DNA of 5,306 nucleotides, taken from the NCBI GenBank assembly GCA_937880065.1, contig CALFMA010000011.1, positions 1-5,306 on the forward strand. Direction: 5' to 3'. The notes under the pieces were generated by a model that searched no databases, had not been told where the DNA came from, and saw nothing but the letters and a program-made list of their open reading frames with translations. The position numbers were made by a program, and so were the translations under genes. Within the stretch, counting starts at the first letter, position 1, and each line of letters opens with the position of its first letter. This document shows, one piece after another, positions 1-5,306 of this stretch. The DNA is from an uncultured Ruminococcus sp. GTDB taxonomy: Bacteria; Bacillota_A; Clostridia; Oscillospirales; Ruminococcaceae.

Positions 1-412
1 ATGCCTATCTTAGATTTTGGGTGTTTTCTGACTGCACATTTCTTGACAATTCCACAATTCCATTCCAATATGTAATATAATATCCTTTATATTAATGGGA
101 ATGTATGTTAATAAAATTAATTTTTGATATGTGCTGATGTGTATGAAAAAACAAAAAAAGAGATACATTGGTAACTGAAAAAATAATGTTATAAGATGAA
201 TTTAAGAAACAATTTATTATAAATAAAACAGGCTTTCCAACGCCTTTTCTGATCATTAAGATGCGGTTTAAAACTATTTTAAATTTGTCTGAAACTCTTA
301 TATGAGTGGCGGCAAATTTATGATATTACATTGTGTATTGTCATAGTTATAAAGATGGGAAAGATTACCAAAAAATATGCCATGTAATATTGCATTTTGT
401 CATAAACGTAAA
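1..412. other. AT-rich gene-free upstream region
   Basis: I see no supportable gene here. Short frames exist: 1-75 on the + strand, a 10-codon frame at 355-387, and open minus-strand sequence near the left edge. None has a ribosome binding site or recognisable protein features. The stretch holds three copies of ATGTAATAT (70-78, 382-390, and inverted at 323-331), a direct repeat of TTGTCATA (338-345 and 397-404), and a weak hairpin with stem AGGC/GCCT (230-233 with 242-245) followed by TTTCT. A TTGACA at 43-48 looks like a -35 box but has no -10 box at proper spacing. The left edge could hold the end of a neighbouring gene, but too little is present to say so. Confidence 0.6.
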
Positions 413-441
413 TTGAATTTTTTTTGAAATTGTGATATAAT
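413..441 (+). promoter_or_regulatory. Sigma-A-type promoter for the biosynthetic operon
   Basis: TTGAAT at 413-418 is a five-of-six match to the -35 consensus. It is followed by exactly 17 bases and then a perfect TATAAT at 436-441. A TG at 433-434, one base before the -10 box, makes it an extended -10 promoter. Transcription would start near 447-449, giving an untranslated leader of roughly 44 bases before the thioesterase start at 492. No other promoter of this quality is visible in the window, so it probably drives all three genes. Confidence 0.8.
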
Positions 442-478
442 AAAAGAGTTTAAGTAGATAATAGTTTACTAATTTGTT

Positions 479-485
479 GGGAGGA
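479..485 (+). promoter_or_regulatory. Shine-Dalgarno site that decides the thioesterase start
   Basis: GGGAGGA is a strong ribosome binding site. Its GGAGG core (480-484) lies 7 bases before the in-frame ATT at 492. The in-frame TTG codons at 474 and 477 lie upstream of or overlap the site, and nothing like a ribosome binding site precedes them. The site therefore argues for initiation at 492 (or ATT 489) rather than at TTG. Confidence 0.75.
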
Positions 486-491
486 AATATT

Positions 492-1196
492 ATTAAACTT
501 TTTGCTTTCTCATATGCTTTTGGCAGTTCATACTGCTATAATGATTTGAAAAAATATCTTGATAAAAATATAGAATTTATACAATTTGATTATCCTGGGC
601 ATGGAAGCAGAATTCTGGAATCTTTGCTTTATAATGTCAGCGATATAGTTGATGATACTTATAAACACATAAAATCAAAAATAAAGCCGAATGAAAGATA
701 TGCATTGTTGGGTTATAGTATGGGCGGTCTGATATGTTATGAACTTCTGAAACGCTTGGAAAATGAGCATAATCCGAATTGCGTGTTTATTTTTGCCAGT
801 CATCATCCTGATTATCGGTACAAGTCTGATAATTATGAGCAGTATGACTTGAAAGATGTTAAATCTTTATTGAAAGAGTACGGCGGAACACCTGCTGATG
901 CACTCGATTCCGAGGAATTATTAGAATATATGAAACCGCTTGTATGTGCTGATATGATATCACTTCGTGAATATTCAGATAATAATCATGATTTTAAGAT
1001 AAAATGTCCGATGATAGTTGCTGGAGGCATTGATGAGATTTATACAGAAGAAAATAAGGTTGAATGGAAAAAATATGCTATGAATGAGTACGAATTTTTT
1101 GAATTTGAGGGAGGACATTTTTTCCTGTTCAATAACCATAAGAATTTGAAAAAGGCAGCTGAGATAATAAACGGTAAGCTTGCATTTTACTGTTAA
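492..1196 (+). CDS. Type II thioesterase of the NRPS cluster (apparent ATT start)
   Basis: This is an alpha/beta-hydrolase of the NRPS/PKS type II thioesterase family. Family members act in the cytoplasm and hydrolyse wrong or stalled acyl groups from carrier-protein phosphopantetheine arms. Counting from 492 the protein has 234 residues, a normal length for the family. The nucleophile elbow GYSMGG puts the catalytic Ser at residue 76, Asp181 lies in GGIDEIY, and His209 in GGHFFLF, so the triad is complete. The N-terminal oxyanion loop reads FSYAFGSS where relatives usually have FPxAGGS, a mild deviation. Starting at ATT 492 gives (M)KLFAFSYA, which aligns with the usual MKLF-type family start, and a GGGAGGA site sits at the right distance. 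The alternative is TTG at 474 (240 residues), which overlaps that site. It is the first gene after the promoter and ends 52 bases before the hydrolase gene. The function is well supported; the start codon is less certain. Confidence 0.9.
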   Translation: MKLFAFSYAFGSSYCYNDLKKYLDKNIEFIQFDYPGHGSRILESLLYNVSDIVDDTYKHIKSKIKPNERYALLGYSMGGLICYELLKRLENEHNPNCVFIFASHHPDYRYKSDNYEQYDLKDVKSLLKEYGGTPADALDSEELLEYMKPLVCADMISLREYSDNNHDFKIKCPMIVAGGIDEIYTEENKVEWKKYAMNEYEFFEFEGGHFFLFNNHKNLKKAAEIINGKLAFYC

Positions 1197-1235
1197 TACA
1201 GATTATCAGCAGAATATTGTGATAAATAGTTATTC

Positions 1236-1241
1236 AAGGAG
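1236..1241 (+). promoter_or_regulatory. Shine-Dalgarno site fixing the hydrolase start at ATG 1249
   Basis: AAGGAG lies 7 bases before ATG 1249. The frame stays open upstream to a TTG at 1180, which would overlap the thioesterase gene. That longer start has no binding site and would put a charged, non-hydrophobic stretch ahead of the signal peptide, so ATG 1249 is preferred. Confidence 0.85.
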
Positions 1242-1248
1242 AAAAAAT

Positions 1249-2739
1249 ATGAAAAATAAAATATTAGGTATAATCGAAGCCTTATATTTAGTGTTAGGAT
1301 GCATTACTGCTTCGGTTTCATACGCTGTATCACCAGCTGATGTAATTGACAGTTCTGAAATTCAGAGTATGATTAATGAATTTCTGGAAGAAGTTCCAGG
1401 ATTGGCAGTTTCTGCGGTTTGTGGTAATGATTCTTACTGCAAAGCATTTGGATTTGACAATATCAAGGATTCAACCCTGATTTCTGAAAATTCTAATGTT
1501 GAGATTGCTTCAATATCAAAGGAGTTTACTGCCTTATCCGTTCTTCTGCTTCAGGAAGAAGGAAAGCTTTCAATTGACGATAGTGTTTCAGATTATCTGC
1601 CATGGTTTAATGTTTCATATCATGGGGAGAAAGCTGATATTAAAATATGGCATTTGTTAAATCATTGTTCAGGACTTCCAAATGTAGATAAGTTATTTCC
1701 TATCGGAAATGATGATTCTCTGAAAGAGAAAACGGCACGGCTGGTTGAAGGTGCAGAGCTTGTTTTTGAACCTGGAGAGCAGTTTTTTTATAATAATGTC
1801 GGATATGATATACTTACGTGTATTACGGAAAGTACATCAGGTGAATCTTTTGAAGAATATGTTACAGAAGAAATACTTGAGCCAATAGGTATGGTCAATA
1901 GTGGTTTTGATATTCCTACAATACAGGGATACAGATATTTCTATGGTTCACTTCAGCCTTATGATGCTCCAAGAATCAAGGGTAATGTCGGAGCTGGTTA
2001 TTTAATAGTTTCACCTGAAGATATGGTGTGTTGGATAAATGCTCAGTTGGGGAAAATTGATCTTCCTGAAAAACTTACCAATGCAATAGAGTTTTCCCAT
2101 ACTATAACAGAAGAACACAAAATTAAAGCTTATGATACAAGTTCTGAAAATGCCGAGGAGACATTATATTATGCTAATGGTTGGTTTCAGAATGCTGACG
2201 GCACTATTTTTGAACATAGCGGATCTAATCCGAATTTCAATTCAATGATAAAAATAAACCGAAATAAAAATGTTGGTTTATTTACAGTTTTGAATTGTCA
2301 GGAACCATATTCTGATGATATTCATTTTAAGATATATAGCGAGCTTTGCGGCGATGATTCTGTGATTATAGATTCATTTGAATATATGACAAATGATAAA
2401 ATTGGAATTTATTGGACAATCACAGGTATTGTGTTTTTTGCTTTGATACTGATATCAGCAATAACACAAAAAAAGCGTATTACTAAGAAAGTACCGAAGA
2501 TGAAATCAGAGGTTTTCCGTCTTATTGCGAGGTTATTAATCCTCAGTTTGTTACTTGCGGTTTTTGCTGCACTGCCGAATCTTATTGGCTATAGCTATAA
2601 AATGGCATTTTTATGGATGCCGCTTTCAATTATGATAGCTCTTTTTCTGACAGATTTTAATATTATTGCTATGATTATTCTTTCCATTAAACGATTCACA
2701 ATAAAGAAAAAGCAGGCTTTAAATGATGAATATATATAA
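1249..2739 (+). CDS. Membrane-anchored serine beta-lactamase-fold hydrolase/peptidase (ClbP-like architecture)
   Basis: This 496-residue protein belongs to the serine beta-lactamase/PBP (class C, DD-peptidase-like) family. The N-terminus (about 1-26) is a signal peptide: a short KNK charge cluster, a hydrophobic core and a likely cleavage after SVSYA. The catalytic motifs are intact: SISK with nucleophile Ser88 and Lys91, YNN at 181-183, and HSG at 323-325. The family motif HLLNHCSGLP lies at 135-144. After the catalytic domain come about three membrane helices (roughly 387-405, 427-447, 453-480) and a basic tail, so the active site should face outward. Signal peptide, outward domain and three C-terminal helices in about 500 residues is the layout of ClbP, which removes an N-acyl-D-Asn prodrug group from precolibactin. 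Its place between a thioesterase and an NRPS suits precursor maturation. Alternatives are self-resistance or a cell-wall carboxypeptidase. A cytoplasmic SurE-type cyclising thioesterase is unlikely given the signal peptide and helices. The fold is certain; the substrate is unknown. Confidence 0.9.
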   Translation: MKNKILGIIEALYLVLGCITASVSYAVSPADVIDSSEIQSMINEFLEEVPGLAVSAVCGNDSYCKAFGFDNIKDSTLISENSNVEIASISKEFTALSVLLLQEEGKLSIDDSVSDYLPWFNVSYHGEKADIKIWHLLNHCSGLPNVDKLFPIGNDDSLKEKTARLVEGAELVFEPGEQFFYNNVGYDILTCITESTSGESFEEYVTEEILEPIGMVNSGFDIPTIQGYRYFYGSLQPYDAPRIKGNVGAGYLIVSPEDMVCWINAQLGKIDLPEKLTNAIEFSHTITEEHKIKAYDTSSENAEETLYYANGWFQNADGTIFEHSGSNPNFNSMIKINRNKNVGLFTVLNCQEPYSDDIHFKIYSELCGDDSVIIDSFEYMTNDKIGIYWTITGIVFFALILISAITQKKRITKKVPKMKSEVFRLIARLLILSLLLAVFAALPNLIGYSYKMAFLWMPLSIMIALFLTDFNIIAMIILSIKRFTIKKKQALNDEYI

Positions 2740-2868
2740 CTGAATGTAACGAGCTTTTAAAGAAGGTTTCAATTGCTTATGTTTTCAGAATGCGTCAATC
2801 AATGAGATTTAACTTGGATTAAATACTCAAACATTTTTTGGATTAGTCTATTATGGAGGATAATTAAA
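2740..2868 (+). other. Intergenic leader before the NRPS gene
   Basis: This 129-base gap has no rho-independent terminator and no convincing promoter, so the NRPS is probably read from the promoter at 413-441. It contains a direct repeat of TTGGATTA (2814-2821 and 2838-2845, 24 bases apart start to start). It ends with a strong GGAGGA ribosome binding site at 2855-2860, 8 bases before the NRPS ATG. Confidence 0.5.
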
Positions 2869-5306
2869 ATGTATTATAAAAATCTCTCATTATCACAGGG
2901 CGAGATATACCAGATGGAACAGTTCTATCCCGGAACACCTGCAAATAATATTACCGTCGCATTACCAATTTCAAGAGAGTATTCAATAAAAAATGTAAAA
3001 GATGCTCTTAATTATGTTATTGATTATTTTCCCGATATGCGACTGAGAATGACAATTGTATCAGGTGAAGTTTGTCAGGATACGGCAGATTATGAATATG
3101 AAGATGTTCCATTGTACAGCTTTTCATCTAAAAAGGAATTTCTTGAATGGGGTGATGAATCCTCAGCAAAGTCTTTGTTTGAATTGGATGGAAAACTGTA
3201 TGAACTGGCAATAATTGATACAAATGAATCTGATGTTTTTTATGTATACGCAAAATTTCACCATTTGATAGGCGATGTTATAGGTACTTATAATTTTTTG
3301 GATGTTTTTTTTGACAGACTTGCAAACGATAACATCAGAGAGAAAATAACTGAAACATACAATAATTATATAGAGCGTGAAAGAGAGTACCATAATTCCA
3401 AGAGCTTTGTAAAGGACAGAGAATTCTGGCAGAATAAGCTTGATAATTATAGTGGTCAGGAGTTTATCATTCCATTAGATAATAGCGAATCACTTAGCTG
3501 TGGACAATATATTATCAACATAGCAGCTGAAAATATAAGGGATTATTGTAAAAATAACAGTATAAGCATGCCATGCTTTTTTATGGGAATTGCCGGTATA
3601 TATAAAAGCATTGTATCTGGTAATTCATCAGTTTCACTCAGCATGATAAATCACAATCGTATGAAAAAGAGTGAACTGAAAATGATGGGAACCTTCGCTC
3701 GTCGTCTCCCTCTTATAATGAATATTGACATTAATAGTAAAGTTTCTGATGTTTTCGGTATTGTGAAATCTGAGGAGCTTAAAGTTATGCTTCACGGAAG
3801 GTTTTCCGCCGAATACATATCGGATATGACTGATAACACAAATGGACTTTATGATATTTCTGTTTCATTTCAAAAGCTGTATTATAATGCTGTGAATTAT
3901 GACGAGATAATTTCATTCAAAAAGCGTGAAAGCGGTGTCCCATTGGATATATGGGTACGTGAGAATGCAGACGGAAAGTCTATCAAATTAGAGTATAATT
4001 ATCAGTACAGCTGTTTTTCAGAAGAAACAATAAAATATACTCATGACAGATTGCTTTATATCATTGATCAGATAGTAAATAATCCTGACATTAAAATAAA
4101 TGAACTGGAATATATTCCTGATTCAGAGAAAAACATAATCCTTAATGATTTTAACGCAACGGTAACAGAATATCCAAAGAATAAGACAATTATCGAATTG
4201 TTCGAGGAGCAGGTAAAAAAGACACCGAGTAATACAGCTATTGTGTTTGATAACAAGAGTCTTACATATGCAGAACTGAACGCAAAGGCAAATTCACTTG
4301 CAAACAAACTTAGAGAAATAGGCGTAAAGCCTGATGATTTCGTAGCAATCATAGCAGACAGATGCATAGAAATGATATGCGGTATATACGGAATAATCAA
4401 GGCAGGCGGAGCATATGTGCCAATAGATCCGACTTATCCGGAAGATCGTATAAATTATATATTTGAAGATTGTAAGCCGAAAGTTGTACTGAAATGCATA
4501 ACAGAGAGTATATCTATTGGCTCTGAAATAGATGTAATAGACCTTGCAGACAGCACTGTCTGGGAAGGTGCGTCTGAAAATCCCGAACATATCAGCAAAC
4601 CTGAAAATCTCATTTATTGTATTTATACATCGGGTACGACAGGCAAACCCAAGGGAGTAATGCTTGAGAACAGTTCAGTTGTTAATTATTGTTATAAGCA
4701 GGCACATAGTGTAATGGAATATGCATATGACAATGGACTTAAAACAATTATCAACGTAACAAATATGGTATTTGATATATTTGTTACGGAAACACATCTT
4801 GCGCTTGTTAACGGATTCAAGATAATACTTGCTGATTCAGCAGAGCAGACAGAACCGGAAAAACTGAATGAATTGCTTTTGAAGCATGAACCGGAAATAT
4901 TGCAGACAACACCGAGCAGAATCAAACTGCTGATGACAGGTGGGACAGATCTTAGCGGATTATCAAAGCTGAAGTATATAATGCTTGGCGGCGAAAAAGT
5001 TGAAAGGATGCTTATAAACACTCTCAGGAAATATACTGATGCAGTTATTGAAGATGTATACGGGCCAACTGAAACAACAGTATGGTCAACTTGTTGTGCA
5101 GTAAACAATGGAGAAGGACAGATTCTGATAGGAAAACCAATATCCAATACCATGATTTATATATTAAATGGAGAGGAATTATGTGGAATCGGAGTACAGG
5201 GAGAACTCTGTATAGCTGGTGATGGATTGGCAAGAGGTTATCTGAACAGACCTGAACTTACAGTGGAAAAGTTTGTAAAGAATCCATTTGGAGAAGGAAG
5301 AATGTA
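2869..5306 (+). CDS. Nonribosomal peptide synthetase, first module C-A (3' end outside window)
   Basis: The frame is open for 812 codons to the right edge without a stop, so the gene is 3'-partial. ATG 2869 has GGAGGA 8 bases upstream. Residues about 6-420 form a condensation domain, which makes the amide bond: a C1-like LSLSQGEIY (6-14), a C2-like PDMRLRM (55-61), the catalytic C3 motif HHLIGDV (131-137, presumed catalytic His132), a C5-like stretch near 274-284 and a C7-like LEYNYQYSCF (374-383). Residues about 440-812 form an adenylation domain, which activates an amino acid as its AMP ester: A1 LTYAEL (465-470), A2 KAGGAYVPIDP (511-521), A3 YTSGTTGKPKG (586-596), A4 FDIFVTE (635-641), A5 YGPTETTVW (731-739) and A6 GELCIAG (778-784). 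The window ends just before A7, so the rest of the domain, the carrier domain and any later modules are not seen. A leading condensation domain suggests either an N-acylating starter module or acceptance from another synthetase. The substrate is not assigned. Confidence 0.95.
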   Translation, partial: MYYKNLSLSQGEIYQMEQFYPGTPANNITVALPISREYSIKNVKDALNYVIDYFPDMRLRMTIVSGEVCQDTADYEYEDVPLYSFSSKKEFLEWGDESSAKSLFELDGKLYELAIIDTNESDVFYVYAKFHHLIGDVIGTYNFLDVFFDRLANDNIREKITETYNNYIEREREYHNSKSFVKDREFWQNKLDNYSGQEFIIPLDNSESLSCGQYIINIAAENIRDYCKNNSISMPCFFMGIAGIYKSIVSGNSSVSLSMINHNRMKKSELKMMGTFARRLPLIMNIDINSKVSDVFGIVKSEELKVMLHGRFSAEYISDMTDNTNGLYDISVSFQKLYYNAVNYDEIISFKKRESGVPLDIWVRENADGKSIKLEYNYQYSCFSEETIKYTHDRLLYIIDQIVNNPDIKINELEYIPDSEKNIILNDFNATVTEYPKNKTIIELFEEQVKKTPSNTAIVFDNKSLTYAELNAKANSLANKLREIGVKPDDFVAIIADRCIEMICGIYGIIKAGGAYVPIDPTYPEDRINYIFEDCKPKVVLKCITESISIGSEIDVIDLADSTVWEGASENPEHISKPENLIYCIYTSGTTGKPKGVMLENSSVVNYCYKQAHSVMEYAYDNGLKTIINVTNMVFDIFVTETHLALVNGFKIILADSAEQTEPEKLNELLLKHEPEILQTTPSRIKLLMTGGTDLSGLSKLKYIMLGGEKVERMLINTLRKYTDAVIEDVYGPTETTVWSTCCAVNNGEGQILIGKPISNTMIYILNGEELCGIGVQGELCIAGDGLARGYLNRPELTVEKFVKNPFGEGRM

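Noticed and set aside
1..75. A 24-codon open frame starting ATGCCTATC at the left edge, with open sequence also on the minus strand.
   Set aside because: There is no ribosome binding site in view, no recognisable protein family, and the piece is too short to call a gene or a gene end.
43..81. TTGACA (43-48) and TATAAT (76-81) as a promoter.
   Set aside because: The spacing is 27 bases, far from the usual 16-18, and no gene start follows at a sensible distance.
58..98. Imperfect inverted repeat (CCATT-CC-AATAT pairing with ATATTAATGG).
   Set aside because: The stem is AT-rich with a two-base bulge and a loop of about 17 bases, with no T-run after it; it is not a convincing terminator or RNA element.
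230..249. Hairpin AGGC/GCCT followed by TTTCT as a terminator of an upstream gene.
   Set aside because: The stem has only four base pairs and the T-tract is interrupted, so it is too weak to report.
355..387. Ten-codon frame MGKITKKYAM as a leader peptide.
   Set aside because: It has no ribosome binding site and lies upstream of the well-supported promoter at 413-441, so it would not be on the operon transcript.
1203..1225. Perfect 6-bp inverted repeat TTATCA/TGATAA between the thioesterase and the hydrolase.
   Set aside because: It is AT-rich with an 11-base loop and no T-run, so it would not terminate transcription; chance is likely.
2780..2806. Eight-codon frame MFSECVNQ in the gap before the NRPS.
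   Set aside because: The only purine-rich stretch upstream is about 13 bases away, and such a short frame is expected by chance.
3163..5233. Several minus-strand open frames of 60-150 codons within the NRPS region.
   Set aside because: They lie opposite an NRPS frame with clear condensation and adenylation motifs, lack ribosome binding sites and recognisable domains, and are frame shadows.
4141..5306. Apparently higher GC in parts of the adenylation domain than in the condensation domain, suggesting domain swapping.
   Set aside because: By-eye counts vary widely from line to line and the GC-rich spots match the conserved Gly/Pro-rich core motifs, so this does not support recombination without a proper sliding-window test.

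Overview
The window looks like the 5' end of a nonribosomal peptide biosynthesis operon from a low-GC Gram-positive bacterium, most likely a member of the Clostridia (rumen or gut type). This rests on the AT-rich DNA, the strong purine-rich Shine-Dalgarno sites (GGGAGGA, AAGGAG, GGAGGA), the Lys/Asn/Ile-rich proteins, and an adenylation domain of a style I associate with Firmicutes (FDIFVTE, TTPSR, YGPTETTVW). The genus cannot be fixed from the sequence alone.

Layout, all on the + strand: (1) about 1-412, a gene-free AT-rich stretch with three copies of the nonamer ATGTAATAT (one inverted) and a repeated TTGTCATA; (2) 413-441, a near-consensus sigma-A-type promoter with an extended -10; (3) 492-1196, a type II (editing) thioesterase whose best start is an ATT codon; (4) 1249-2739, an exported, membrane-anchored serine hydrolase of the beta-lactamase/PBP fold; (5) 2869 to beyond the right edge, a large NRPS that opens with a condensation domain followed by an adenylation domain. 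The window cuts it just before core motif A7. No terminator or convincing internal promoter separates the three genes, so they are probably cotranscribed.

How they may work together (inference): the NRPS starts assembling a peptide and may first acylate its first residue, because it begins with a condensation domain. The thioesterase would clear misprimed carrier proteins. The serine hydrolase has a signal peptide, an extracytoplasmic catalytic domain and about three C-terminal membrane helices in 496 residues. That is the layout and approximate size of the prodrug-activating peptidase ClbP of colibactin biosynthesis and its relatives. The most interesting hypothesis is therefore that this operon makes an N-acylated inactive precursor that is cleaved at the membrane during export. 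Self-resistance or general cell-wall peptide hydrolysis are the main alternatives. The adenylation pocket does not match a specificity code I recognise, so the product cannot be predicted.
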